64,000 nt of DNA from Ulota crispa (lineage: Eukaryota; Streptophyta; Bryopsida; Orthotrichales; Orthotrichaceae), in contig OY987249.1 of the NCBI GenBank assembly GCA_963920765.1, positions 12,648,817-12,712,816 of the forward strand, given 5' to 3'. The translations under genes were made by a program, and so were the position numbers. This document shows, piece after piece, positions 34,677-46,547 of the stretch. Positions within the stretch are counted from its first letter, which is position 1; the number at the start of each line of letters is the position of its first letter. Under the pieces are notes generated by a model. That model searched no databases and had not been told where the DNA came from. It saw only the letters and a program-made list of their open reading frames with translations.

Positions 34677-35367
34677 CCCCTATAGGACCCAATTGTCACC
34701 TCAAGGATAGTTGGGATTTTGGACATGTACTTACAACTAAATTACTTCGTATGATTTTCTAAAATTTTTTATGGAAGTTGGAAATTCAAAAATCTACTAG
34801 GGTATTTATTTATTTTTTCATTCCGACATTTATTGAAGAAGTTTAAAATGAATTTTTGAAAATTTGGAGAAGGCGGAAACCCAAAAACTTTGTTAAGAAT
34901 TTTATTTTTTTAAAATTTGAAAATGAAACAAGTTCTTTAGACTTATATATACGTGAGGGGTTTTGAATCATTCAATTTTGATTAATGAGATGAAAGTTAT
35001 GAGAAGTGTTAGTTTGTAGATAGGTGTGGTTTTGAGAGAAACCATAGTTACCTACTTGCAAACTAAAACTTCTCATAACTTTCATTTCATCAATCAAAAT
35101 TGAATGATTTAAAGCTCCTCATGTTTATATAAGTCTAAAGAACTTGTTTCATATTCTTATTTTTTTCAAATGCAATTTTTGAAGAAGTTTTTGGGCCGCT
35201 TGCTCTCTCTTATTTTTCTAAATTTCATGTACAACTTCTTCAACAAATGTTAGAATGAAGTGAGAATTAGATACCTATGCAATTCTTTGAATTTCTCATC
35301 TTCCATAAAAGTTTTAAGAAATCAAACAAAGTAGTTTAGCTATAAGTACATGCCCAAAACCCCACCG
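34677..35367. mobile_element. piggyBac-like fold-back element, right tip lost
   Basis: CCCCTATAGGACCC after TTAA (34673-34676). From about 35040 the sequence is an inverted copy of the first half, ending near GTACATGCCCAAAACCCCAC; the last ~40 bases of the expected terminus are missing. Same architecture as 29300-30321. Confidence 0.65.
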
Positions 35368-35851
35368 GTTTTAATAAATGGCCCAAATGATTGTGCATCA
35401 AGGTTAGATTTTGAACAAATTATGAGTTATAGATTTTTTGTAAAATTCATTGAGATTAGATTCTATACCCATTAGCAAAGTTTTGAGCCCTCCAAGAGCC
35501 CCCCCCCCCCAAGGTTTGACAAACCAATTTATTAATTGGCTAGCATAAGTACAAGAAAAGGGTACTCATACCCATTGCTACCTTGTATGAAGGTCCTAAG
35601 CCACATACATAACCCAAAACAATAAAATAGGTTCATAGAATATGTAAACATACTCACTACTCACTATCCAAGTACTTCACTCATCTCTTCAAATATAGTA
35701 AAGTAGAATTTATGGTCTTATTGTACATTTGTACCCATAATTTTTGTCTAATAGGGAAAACATAGTAATATGATTTTCATAATTGCATTGAGTTCAAAAG
35801 GTGAGTGAAAATAGGGGATTAGTGATTTGTTTGTTATAGTAAGTACATGAT
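35368..35851. other. Repeat-derived intergenic DNA
   Basis: Contains an 11-base C run (near 35498) and a block (AGCAAAGTTTTGAGCCCTCC) found inverted at about 36806-36835 on the far side of the next element, suggesting that element inserted within a larger inverted repeat. Confidence 0.45.
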
Positions 35852-35855
35852 TTAA

Positions 35856-36777
35856 CCCCTAAAGGACCATTGTCCCTTTGGAGGACAAATGGGATTTTGG
35901 GTAGGTACCTACGGCCTCAATTCTTGTCCTAATTTTTTGAAACTTTATCTGAAAATAGAAAAACACATTAGCTTTTGGGGAATATAACTTTTATTCCAAT
36001 TGATGCCAAGGAGCAAAAGTTATGCCCAAATAAGCACAAATTTGGAGACTAGGGGCAACAAAAAAATTTCTTATAAAAACTTGAAAAAAAAATTAAATTT
36101 TTTTTCTCATAGACTATATCTTTATCTACTTTTGGAGCTTTGATTCATTCCATTTGGACTAGTTATGAGAAAGTTATGGACAATCTTGTTTTTCGGGCAA
36201 CTCAAGCATCTTTTTGAAAAAAACAATTTGTAAACTTCATTTTTGAATGCAGGGGTAACATTTTTTCAAAAAAAATTGTTGGAGAGGGTGAAGTTTGCTT
36301 TCTAGAACAATCTCAATATTGGAATTATTGCATTTCAATTCCAGTCTAGGGTTGTTAACAATTTAAATTTTTGTTCAATCTCATACCTTCTTCTACCTAA
36401 TGTTTTTTTAAAGAATGAAAATTAAGTTTTTCTTTTAAAATTTTTTTCCCAAGATTCCCAACTCAACTTCTCACCATGCAAAAATAGAATTCTAATCTCT
36501 ATGGTGCAAAAATTTTAAGTTAAAAATGTTCAAAAATAAAAAATCTAGTCAAACAAGGTGCAAAAAAAGCTCTTTTTTACACTTTAAATGCACATATCTT
36601 CCAATCTGTGCGGTTAAAGTTATTGAGTTTTATACGACACATTCTTATAGTAGTCTAGTACAAGATCTTGTGGTCAGATATGCAAAATGCCTGATTTTCA
36701 AACCTTTTTACTCTTTGCCATAGAAGTGGCAATTTTGAGTGTCTTTTGACAAAATAAAGGCCATGGTCCTTTAGGGG
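35856..36777. mobile_element. piggyBac-like element, 922 bp, complete
   Basis: CCCCTAAAGGACCATTG ... CATGGTCCTTTAGGGG with TTAA at 35852-35855 and 36778-36781. Cleanest complete copy. Interior matches 20355-21197. Confidence 0.85.
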
Positions 36778-36781
36778 TTAA

Positions 36782-37526
36782 GACCCCTTTAGAGACTTTG
36801 GAGGGGGCTCTTGGAGGGCTCAAAACTTTGCTAATGAATTAATTTGATTTTTTAAAGTTGAATTTTGCATCACCCATGTGCAACTCACACAAAGCATGTG
36901 CCTATATACTAGTATCCAATAAATGGAAGAACGATTTTTGAAAGTTTGGTGGTAATGCAATCTTTGAGAAGGGGTAATACTCCCTTTTTTTTTGAAAGAA
37001 ACCCGGATTCATGCTTTTTTTTCTGTTTCAGAAAAAAAAACCCATGTTTGTCTCTTGAGATAATTTTTATTTTATTTTAAATTCTATGCTTATCTCTAAA
37101 ATGAAATTAACTACTTAGCATGTTTGGTGATATTTTGGGCTTTTTATGCTCATTGATTGCCAATGTTAGCATGACAAACTTGATTTAGTGATTTTTCTTT
37201 GCAAATTTTGCCTATCATTAAGCTAGCATCATCAATAATATCAACAAAAAGATTTGGTTAATTTATAGATGGGACTACTTGGGCAATTAGGCTAACTTGT
37301 TCTTTACTTACAATTGCATTGACACACTTCATATCAATCATTTTTCTAACCATTTGTGACAATAACAAAACACTTGAAATTTTAAAAATTTGGTACTAAT
37401 TTTTTCTCCTTTCAAAAAATCTTAATTCTAGAAAAAACTAAAATTAAGTTTGAAATGGCTTAAGCCTAGTATTCAATAACTTCTAATTACAATTTGTTGT
37501 TAATATTCCTTAATTCCTCACAGAAT
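36782..37526. other. AT-rich intergenic, no gene seen
   Basis: Nothing recognised beyond the inverted block noted near 36806-36835. Confidence 0.5.
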
Positions 37527-37580
37527 GCCATATTTGTTAATTTGGAAAAAACAAAGGTAGCATTTTGTACTCCACCTCAA
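37527..37580. mobile_element. Fragment of the 4-bp-TSD MITE
   Basis: ATGCCATATTTGTTAATTTG and CTCCACCTCAATCC match one end of the family at 42077; the rest of the element is absent. Confidence 0.6.
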
Positions 37581-39845
37581 TCCAAACTCCGCAGAAAGCA
37601 GAACTAGCCAAAGCTCTTCACGTCGTTGCCAATATCTCACAGTCCGGAAGGAAATCTTGACAGGTTAAGAGCCAATTGCAGAAAACTAGATATGCTCTTT
37701 TGCAAGGCTCATGATTTTGCTGTGTGTAGTAGTCAATAGCACCCACCCTGCTTTCGAAGTTTTCACAACATTTCATGGTAGCTTGTTGTTGTTGTTTTGT
37801 GTGCCAATCCACTTAAGTTGACTCAGAAACGTTCAGTATCGTGTTTTCCGATGCAGTGAAGTCTTGCTGATTATTCAGGAAGGACTGATGATGCAAAGGT
37901 ATCCATAGCTTGATCGATCGATTGGTGAACGTAACAGTCCTTGGTTGCGACGTTGTACTGGTGTCCATGCTGCAAGCCTCAAGCAGTCTATGCGGCAGGG
38001 ATTGTCTTGTTTTTTCTTCGCTACTGCAAGTCAGAGTGCCGGTACTAATGATTACTTTTTCCGTTTCGTCCCTCGTTTGACAATCAAAACTCTCGCCATC
38101 CTTGACTCAGCTTAGTGTTTTCACAGAAAGGTAAATCAACTTCACTTAATACTCTCTCTTGACACAATCGTTGCATCCATTATATATTTGCATCCTCTCG
38201 AATGGCTGCATGGAGAAATCTGTGAAGTTAGTCATTATGCAAGTGGCTACAGTGTCGCTCTTTTGAGCAACTAAGGCGTCCTGGTCGGATAACCACAATT
38301 CTTGAGAAGTTTAGCAAGAATTCGTAAATATCACATACATGCACTTAGTATTCAGTTGCGATGAGGAAGCCCTTGCTCTAGATGCGATTGTCCAACATTT
38401 GTTATAGTGTAGTTTGCCTTTTATTTTTCGTAGTTCATATCTTCCCCCACTAGGCATAAGGCCGCAAAACTAATGCATAGATAGCTAGACTCAAGGAAAT
38501 TGGAGTAGGACTACCAGCCAGAGGTTGGTAGTGCTGAATCTTTTTGGTAATCGTTTCGGTTAGTGTTGTCAATACGTTGCTCGAGAAGGAGCCAAACGCG
38601 ATTTTCACCAAAGAAAAACTTGCTGAGGAAGGCAAAGAATTACAGGCTTGTGGTAGTCAGTAGCGTAAAGAGCAATTGTGCTCACTAAAGCTCGCCGGAC
38701 AATAAGCAAGACTTTTCATCTGTTTTATATATTGTTTGTGTGGTGATCATGATCAGCAATGTGACAAATATCATCTATATCAATACGTACGAGCAGGAAG
38801 TAGATTATCAATGCTAAACGAAGGGGATCTGGGTTTGTAACTTTCTATGATACCCTTTGGGTCTGATCAGGAACACGATAGACACTGCCTTAACTGAAAT
38901 TATTGTGTTGTTGTTGATGATGCAGGCAGCAGATTAACAGACAAGGTTGGCATTTGAGCTCAAACAGAGCACGTGTTCTAGATCCGATTGATGAGGCCTT
39001 GGCTAAAGGGGGAGTTTCCATCCAGAGAGTGCGTTAGGCTTAGCATGGTTTGAAAGACTGCCAATCCCGGATCCTTGACGTCAACTGGTCCCCCTTCTCG
39101 ATTCTGGCTCCCCAGATACTGTAAGTGCTTCTCTTCTTGAGAAAGACAACATTGCATTTTTTCGTTTACCTTTTTCAGTTTCTCTTCCGCGCTCTCTGAA
39201 AGAATCCAGCAGAAGCCGACTTTGCTTGAGTGCGCAAAAGATGTGCCTTAAGGAAAGGTTTCCAGGTTGCTTTCGTGATATGGCACATGAGCTTCAAAGG
39301 CACAGCTACTAATTCTATTGCTCTATTCAACAATATTTGTGTCCAACAAAATTAGTGCCCGCTGGCTTGTTGTAGAATATCAGCAACAATAGCAACCAGT
39401 AAGGCTCTTGGAATTCTGGAGCAATGCAAACTTGCTGAACTGACTTTGTGTGCATGTTGAAGGTACAGCCAGGCTTGAAAGCTGCAATCGAGCAAATTCA
39501 GAGTTGATATCTCCGTCTCGCCATGAAGCGAGAAGCAGAGTCGACTGTGAGGCCTAAGTAGAGATTAGAGGCAGCTACCATGAAGGACACTTGCAGCAAT
39601 GGAGCTTTCGGGAAGCATCCACTTCCAAAAGACACTCCCAAAGACAGCAATGCCAACTCTTCCAAATAAGACTCGTACTCATTTGGTATACAAGAGCATC
39701 TTCAATCCAAACCTCAAATTTTGCGCTTGTCTATGTCTTGCTGGAGTTGTTGCAGAGTGTATAGCTCTACAGTGAGGATGCTCTGGTTGCAGGATTTTGT
39801 GCAAGTTTTCTGCGAAACCCTGATTGCGTTAATAACAACCAAATG
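37581..39845 (+). other. Gene-like non-repeat stretch upstream of the B3 gene
   Basis: Higher GC and no transposon sequence, unlike its surroundings, so probably the promoter, leader and upstream introns of the B3 gene. A strong donor-like ACTGTAAGTG lies at about 39117 and an acceptor TTTTTCAG near 39180. A short frame near 39789 (MLWLQDFVQVFCETL) looks like the start of a B3 domain, but I found no donor that joins it in frame to the exon at 40143. No other coding region recognised. Confidence 0.35.
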
Positions 39846-39849
39846 CTGA

Positions 39850-40104
39850 TAACACCATATTAGGTAAATTGGGAAAAAAGGGTGTCCCACTTTGTTTTCC
39901 CCCCAAACCCAAAAATTAGATTTGAAGATATTAGATTCAGTCTGAGCCACTAAGATTTTTTCCCTCGCAAATCCACCTTTCAGGTGACAACACGTGTGCA
40001 AAAAAAACTCTGAGCTCGGTTTGAGGTGATCACCTCAATCTTGTGAAGGCGAGTCTGAAAGTCCCAAATTATACCTCTTTTCCCACTTTACCTAATATGG
40101 TGTT
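39850..40104. mobile_element. 4-bp-TSD MITE, copy 3, 255 bp, in B3 gene intron
   Basis: AACACCATATTAGGTAAATT ... TTTACCTAATATGGTGTT with exact duplication TGAT (39846-39849, 40105-40108). Its right end is only 38 bases from the splice acceptor at 40142. Confidence 0.88.
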
Positions 40105-40142
40105 TGATAAAGTACGTGGCGTTGTTGCTTTTTTTTTACTAG

Positions 40143-41257
40143 ACTCTACCAGCACAATTTGTTCGTGAGAACGCTGACAAAATCAAAGAACGAGTCATCC
40201 TTCGAGTTCAGTCATCTACTGGAAGGTTGTCACGGCCATGGATTGTGCGACTCTACAAAATTGTAAGATCTGCTGTAACGACTACTGTACAACTTACAGC
40301 TGGGTGGAAACATTTTGCGGCAAGCAATGGGCTCAGGATGGGAGATTCCTTGATTTTTCTTCTCAAGGAAGGATCAGAGTTTGAAGTACATGTGTTTCGA
40401 AGACCTAGGGGTTCTCCATTTTTCCCAGACTTGTGTGAGAGTTCCATTGCTGCGGACGATGACAATGAGGACATAGAAAAAAAGTATGACTATGATGATG
40501 ACGAAGAAGAAGAATTTGTTTCCAACTCAATAGAAGAAGAAAAGTTTGCAGAGGACTCCTACAACGACTATAAGCAGAGTCCTCTCCGCGCTCATATGCA
40601 CCATTGAGATTCTCAAAACAGAGTTTCCACAGGGAAAGGCCGTGACAACAAAGCTATACCAGAGCAACAAACCAAATATTCCAGAAACGACAAAGCTTTT
40701 TCAAGCTTCTCCAACTAATGACACTCTCCAGCATCCCACGATCCGATGGTGATGTGCTGATGCATGTAGGGCAATTTGTAAGTTTCTCTTCACTCCTAAC
40801 CTAGAATGTAACAAAATGACAAGACAAGACGTCTCCTGAAACTTTGCCAAATCTCAAGCTTGAAAGTGTTGTGACGTACTTATCACGGGGAGCTTTCTAC
40901 TTTTGCTTTTGAAACTAGGATTTCTTTCAACTTTCACCCCCTCTTTGAGCATCTCATTGTCCCAAGAATGATTTAGAGAGTGTCCTTTCCTCACAAGTGC
41001 AGGAGTTTCCAAGACTTTTTGTGAGGACCCATGGCGAGCATCTTCAGGCGAGTGTCCAACGTCAAGGAGTGCGCGAAAATTCTCCAGTTTACGTGATACC
41101 TTGCTGTCAATGCAAACATGAAGATGATGGCCATGCAAGGATTTCTTTCAAGGCAACTAAATGGAGCAAATTTTCGAAAGCCAATGGCTTGAAGGTTGGG
41201 CAGGAGCTACAGTTTTCACTTACTGCTGACTCGTACTTTAAGGTGAGATTAGTTTAA
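40143..41257 (+). CDS. B3-domain transcription factor (REM-like), two B3 domains, 5' end not found
   Basis: A first B3 domain starts at 40143 after the acceptor TTACTAG: LPAQFVRENADKIKERV, then GWKHFAASNGLRMGDSLIF and FEVHVF, followed by an Asp/Glu-rich linker to about 40600. A second B3 begins with SFFKLL (near 40694), runs to 40777 (donor GTAAGT), resumes at 41003 after an AG acceptor in phase 0 with FPRLFVRTHGEHL, and continues KWSKFSKANGLKVGQELQF, ending FKVRLV and stop at 41257. B3 proteins bind DNA in the nucleus; REM types act in reproductive development or vernalisation in seed plants. The frame changes between 40600 and 40690, so a short intron (acceptor perhaps ATTCCAG at 40684) or a frameshift is required. 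A donor GTGAGA at 41243 could extend the gene. The first exon is missing or unrecognised. Confidence 0.75.
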
Positions 41258-42072
41258 AACTTTAGGTGTGTTTCAGTACCCTTGTTGTCACCGCAGAGAA
41301 GGGACAAAGAAGGGAATTTTTGGACTTGTCTATCTTCATATCACCAAAGGAAGGACTTTTTATCTTTTTTGTGGTGGTAGTTTTGATGCGGTTTGCACGA
41401 TACAAACAACACGGCTTTCATGCATATGTCGGTATATACTCAGAATTTTGAGAAGAAATATCCGTGTGAATCAAGTTCATAAACTCTGTACCCACATGCG
41501 CTGTTATCCTCAGCACCCTGCTTTGTTTATGGGGCATGTTTCTAATTTTAGTCCATGATTGTGCAGCTCGTTGCAAGGTGGTGGAGAGCGAAATGTTTGG
41601 GGTCGGTATAAGACACCACGCTCTCATCAGTTTGGCAGAGAATTGTTTCACTTTTTCACTTGAGGTAGTTGATATTTGTGCATGATGAAATGTGAGTTTC
41701 TGAGAGGAGCGTTCCAGGGCCTGGTCTAGCGGACGTGAAACGCATGGTGACCGCTGCATATCAAGAGGTTAGTTGCGGAAAGTTGGCGGAGAGTTTCTAC
41801 ACAAACTTTGTAAGTTCCAAACTGCACATACTTGTGATTTAGCTGTACGAAATGCTATAATTCTTGTACATTAAATATTGCGTTCAGGTTGCCTGAACAA
41901 TTAGGTTGCTTGGACAATTAGGTTGCCCTACGGTCCTATCCTAGAAAGTTATGTTATGACTCATTGCTTAGCCACTTGGTGGCGCATGCAACTCTCTAGG
42001 TATTAGAATTTCACGTGGTTTATATCTTAAACAAAATTAATTTGTTTTTTTTGCAATGTTGTTGTTGTTACC
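41258..42072. other. 3' flank of the B3 gene
   Basis: Probably 3' UTR or downstream intron; a small tandem motif AATTAGGTTGC occurs at about 41899-41930. No further coding region recognised. Confidence 0.4.
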
Positions 42073-42076
42073 AAGT

Positions 42077-42343
42077 AACACCATACTTGTTAATTTGGGA
42101 AAAACAGGTGTCTCACTTTGTACTTCACCTTAAACCCAAAAAGTTACCTTAAACTATATTTGAAGGTATCAAATTCAATCTGAGCCACTAAGATTTTTCC
42201 CTCGCAAATTCCTCCTCTTAGGTGAGGACACGTGTACAAAAAAAAGCTGCAAGCTAGGTTTTAGGAGACCTCCTAAAACTTTCATCTCAAAATTTGAAAG
42301 TCCCAAAATGTACGGTTTTTCCCAAATTAACAAATATGACGTT
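42077..42343. mobile_element. 4-bp-TSD MITE, copy 4, 267 bp
   Basis: AACACCATACTTGTTAATTT ... AAATTAACAAATATGACGTT with exact duplication AAGT (42073-42076, 42344-42347). Retains the uninterrupted site (reverse strand) that is split at 33326. Confidence 0.88.
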
Positions 42344-42347
42344 AAGT

Positions 42348-44117
42348 CCTTAGTGTTGTTAGAATTTTCTTATTGCAATGATTATTAATGAAAATTATTG
42401 TAGTATCAATAAATATTTATATAGTGTAAAATGTCAAGAAATTAGTGTGCGGCAACCTAAATGCATTATTTAATGTAGTTTTGTTGAAAGTTTTGTGTGA
42501 ATTGTGAAAGGTGAAATTTATTGCACATATATCAATGTAAGGCAGTAGTGAAATGGATTATTTAGCTCTCTTTTACAAACAAATGTAACAGTAATACGTT
42601 GTTCCAGACCCTCTGTTGTTGTTCAATGATATCCTCCTCGATGGTGTTAGACAAAATCAAGATCATTGAATCCAAATATGAATTCAAAATTCCCAAATTC
42701 AATCTCCTCATGATAAATATCTAATTCTTAAACTTTCTGGTGGGTGAGAAATCAAACCGTTACCCTCTGGCCCCACATCGACATATTTCAGGCAGTAAAC
42801 CCAACCAGAGTGAAGTCTTGTGCCTTTTGAAAGTGCACAACCTCTAAGAGCATCCCTAATGCAACCTGTAAACAAGCCCTATATAACAAATCTAATTTTT
42901 CAATCAATAATTGATCATAAGACCAAAAAATATATGATTTGAAGGGCATGACTTTTCTTGTTGTAAAAACACAATAAAATTTTAGTTTGGATATTGGTTG
43001 ATTTAGATACATGGCATCAAATGTTAGCCAGCTTCCAAAAAATTTGGAGGCCTCACCAAATCAAGCCTAAAAATGGAAAAATCAGCCAAGTGCATGGTAA
43101 TGCAAATTCTGTCAAGCTCCGCTGACGCTTGTATTGGCGCTTGAATGTCTTTGCTATTGCAACTTTAGGCACTACAACGGAACTAAGCTTAGTGAAGCCC
43201 TTGTGAATTCTGTCCAACAGACAAGTTAGTTAGCATAGCCAGCACCTCCGTTAGTGCACCGCTTGTGGCCACTGCAAAACCAAACAAATAGCTTCCCTTG
43301 CAAGATTTGTAAGGTATGTATACCCATACACAACCTTTTAAGGGTTTAGGGTATCGCAAGGTCTCAAAAAATTCAGGAAAAAAAATCCATAGGATTATCC
43401 TTTCAACAAGTTATCAAGGAATGTCATTTTGTGGAAAGGAAAAAATTGTAGAACATTTTATATTAAAGGGTAAAGTTACAACTCATAAGACCTTAAAAAC
43501 AATTGTAAACTAACCTTGAAATTGCTTGGATGTGTTCTTGTATTTACTTGACGGTCCCAATCCCATCCCTCTCAAACTAGCTCCTAAGTTGACATGTGAC
43601 AAGATTTGTTTGTGCAAGTGATATTCACTGCTCCACCTTGGGTTCAAAAGTGTGTGGAGAACACCTCAAATATAGGGTGAGGCATTGGGAGGTGGCTGGC
43701 AATGGGTATGTCTACCTTAGCCAAAGTTTTGGAGAAGGGATCCTGCCAGACCAGGACAAGAACGGAGAATTTAGCAGCCTATCCCGGAGCAAAAAGATCT
43801 GACACAAAATTTTGAATGGATTTTAATGAGCTTAATTCCCTTTGCGCAGGCTTTACGAAGGTTGTCAAAAAAATCTCCTTATCGCGAGGCACTTTCAAAG
43901 GGAACAGCTAGGAATGTTGATTGAAACACAAACAGTAGAAAGGATCATTCTGTTAAGACTTTCTTTTGGGTGAAGGTTGGTGTGGAGGGAGTTCAGAAAA
44001 AACTAGGAAAACTATGATCTTCAATCCATCCAAACCAGCCTTCGCGATATACTATAGCCTCAATCGGATTGGAGCAGGGATTGGAGTCTAGCAAGTGCAA
44101 GGTTGATTGCGCCACAG
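42348..44117. other. Intergenic, no gene seen
   Basis: Holds a partial relative of the 8-bp-TSD MITE (about 42640-42770) and one isolated Stowaway-like terminus GGGTATGTCTACCT followed by TA near 43705. A 60-codon frame near 43630-43800 has no recognisable similarity. Confidence 0.45.
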
Positions 44118-44119
44118 TA

Positions 44120-44253
44120 AGGTAGACAAACCCATACCCAATCTCTTCCCAATTCCAATCTTTATATATCCAGGGTGCTCATGTAAGAACTTGAAGAACA
44201 CCCTGGGTACACGGTCGGAATTGAAAAAGGATCAAGAATGGGTATGTCTACCT
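44120..44253. mobile_element. Stowaway-like MITE, 134 bp
   Basis: AGGTAGACAAACCCATACCC and GGGTATGTCTACCT inverted termini, TA on each side (44118-44119, 44254-44255). Isolated similar ends occur near 43705 and 62795. Confidence 0.75.
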
Positions 44254-44255
44254 TA

Positions 44256-45317
44256 ATTTAACTAGAAGACCTTGAACTCAATTCCGCGACACCGTCACCA
44301 TATGAATCTATGCCTACACCGTGGTACGTATTTCCACCGTTTGAAACTCTCATCTCCGGAGTTCAAAAAGAAAATTAATTTGATAGAAATTAGAAATTTG
44401 TATAAGACAATAATGTCCGTGTTGGAATAAAAAAATTCATTGGCAATTAGAAACTTGAAAATAGTATTCTCTTTGCTGAATTGTGGTACAAGGAAGTTGG
44501 ATCATCAGATTCCTCAATCACATGTAAGCTCCAATAACTATGACAGACTGAAGATAGGTGTTCAGTACAAAGATTATAGACGAAAAACAGGAAAAAACGG
44601 ATGAATCTGTGGAGTACGTCATTCATGCCTTCGATCTTAATGGTTGCTTTCTAGAACCATAAAAAACTTGGCAAATGATAAATAAGTGACAAAGATACAT
44701 CTGAAATGATGTTTTAGATGGAAGGTTAGAGGTTTGTACAGAATTATGTAAATACAAAGTAATTTTAGCAGCCTTTCTGGTCAAAATGACGAAGATCTCA
44801 CAGCAGTAGAAAAAACTTTGAATTTAAGTAAGAAAATCCAAAAAATGCGCCTTAATAAAGTTTTGATGTAACCTCTACCATACATGGATGAAAACCTTAT
44901 AAAAATCATGAGCTTTGTGATATTTAAGTAGCAATGCAACCAAGCTAACCCGCCCATTGACTTTAGCCCAGCAAATAATTTTCAGTTTATTCTAAAGCTT
45001 AAACATATGTTTAGGGATGAATTATTGATGCTTCTGTTTGAAATTAAAATTTTGAAATTCCACAGCTTTGGCTAAAAGGATCCAAATCCAACCAGGGTTG
45101 TCATACTAAGCGGGTTGAGGCAATTAGGCATGCCCTTTGAGCTAGGGCAGCCGGGCAGGCAAGCAAGTGTGTTTAACAGATTTGGTAACATTGAGCATTT
45201 TAGGGTTCCAGAGACTGGAGTCTAAAGGGACTAAAAAATTTTAACTTACTGCATCTCAATTTATCCTTCTCCATGGGACGTGGCAATTATTGTAAATAAT
45301 GTAAAGGTCCAAGCTAG
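44256..45317. other. Intergenic, no gene seen
   Basis: No protein-like frame or paired repeat recognised. Confidence 0.5.
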
Positions 45318-45540
45318 ATTTTGGGCACGAACATAAAGAATTAGGCAAGAATACTAAGGACTGAGCAAGGACACCGAAGATTAGGCAGGAACACTGGGAA
45401 TGAAATAAAAACATCAAAGAGTAGGCAAGAGCACTAAAGATTAGGCAAGCATGCAAGCATTTGGGCAAATAGCACTACTAATTGGGCATTAGCATTGTCA
45501 ATTAGACTGTAGTGCCATTGGTTGGGCAAGAGCACCATCA
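45318..45540. repeat. Degenerate ~24-bp minisatellite
   Basis: Variants of AGGCAAGAACACTAAAGATT recur about nine times (TTAGGCAAGAATACTAAGGA, TGAGCAAGGACACCGAAGAT, TAGGCAAGAGCACTAAAGAT and others), decaying toward the right. The unit length is a multiple of three, which explains the repetitive open frame on the minus strand. Confidence 0.75.
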
Positions 45541-45790
45541 AATTTTTTTACCGGCTCCAATTTTGTGCTTCCGCTTGTACTCTATGGCGTCTGCTCAATA
45601 AATGGCTTGTAAATGGGTCAAAAGCTTGTGTGGCATATAGGTTGCGTCCACATACATGATTGTGAAAACAAACGAAGTTTAAATCTTTCCTTGGATAAAA
45701 TCTTCACACTCTAATTTGACATTGGGCAAGCGAGGTCTCAATTGGGCGGGCAAGCGGGCAGGCAGTCCATGTCTAGCATGGTAACCACAA

Positions 45791-46101
45791 GGGAAAATTT
45801 CATGGATACCCCGATATTTGCATAGATACACTTGTTTTTTCAGAAATTGCACAAATACCCTTGGGTCAAAAAGTTTAAGCACTTGTTTTTGTTGTGCATG
45901 TCATTTCCCTTCTTCCTTTGTGTGCAGATTGTTTATTTTTTGTTTCATTACATTCCCTTCTTCAACATTGGTCATAAAGGAAGTACAAGCACAATAAATA
46001 CATACCTAAAAATTATGGTCCAAGAGTATTTGTGCAATTTCTGAAAGAGCTGGATATCTATACAAATATTGCAGACTTTAGTGGTATCCATAAAAAAATT
46101 C
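45791..46101. mobile_element. Mutator-like MITE, diverged copy
   Basis: Starts GGGAAAATTTCATGGATACC and ends TGGTATCCATAAAAAAATTC; interior aligns with 617-927 (CATTTCCCTTCTT, GGTCCAAGAGTATTTG). No target duplication recognised. Confidence 0.55.
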
Positions 46102-46547
46102 TATTAATAAAATAGACCTAATAAATTCAAAAATAAGAAACGTAGGGATAGAGGCTTGAACTATAAATAAATTAGATATCTCAGTGGTGATTTTTAGGAT
46201 TCTTCCGGAATCCTGTGAAAACTTTGCGTCTTAGAAGTCAGATATTCAAATAAAATTATCCATTGCTTGGTAGATCAATTTGAAAAAACATGCTAATCTT
46301 ATACAAATAACTAACTGATTCTAGTGGTGAAACTCTATCTTTAGAGGTAATTAAGTGATCTCACTTGTGCATTTTGCTTTGCTGATTGCAAGCATCTTTG
46401 CCTTTTTATTTGACAATATCGATGACCTCATATCCTTGCTTGTGTCTTCTCCTTTTTGAACATCTATTGAAAAAGGATCTCAAATTAGACTCCTTCGAAG
46501 AATTAGTTTTGATGCAAGAGCAATATACGCTTGTCAATTCAAAGCAT

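Noticed and set aside
39230-39320. Short frame MCLKERFPGCFRDMAHEL as a possible first B3 exon
   Set aside because: Superficially like a B3 start, but no GT donor follows in a phase that joins 40143.
40997-41138. Minus-strand frame opposite the second B3 domain
   Set aside because: Antisense of the exon that matches B3 on the plus strand.
43596-43802. 68-codon frame
   Set aside because: No ATG at its start, no recognisable family, and surrounding DNA is repeat-derived.
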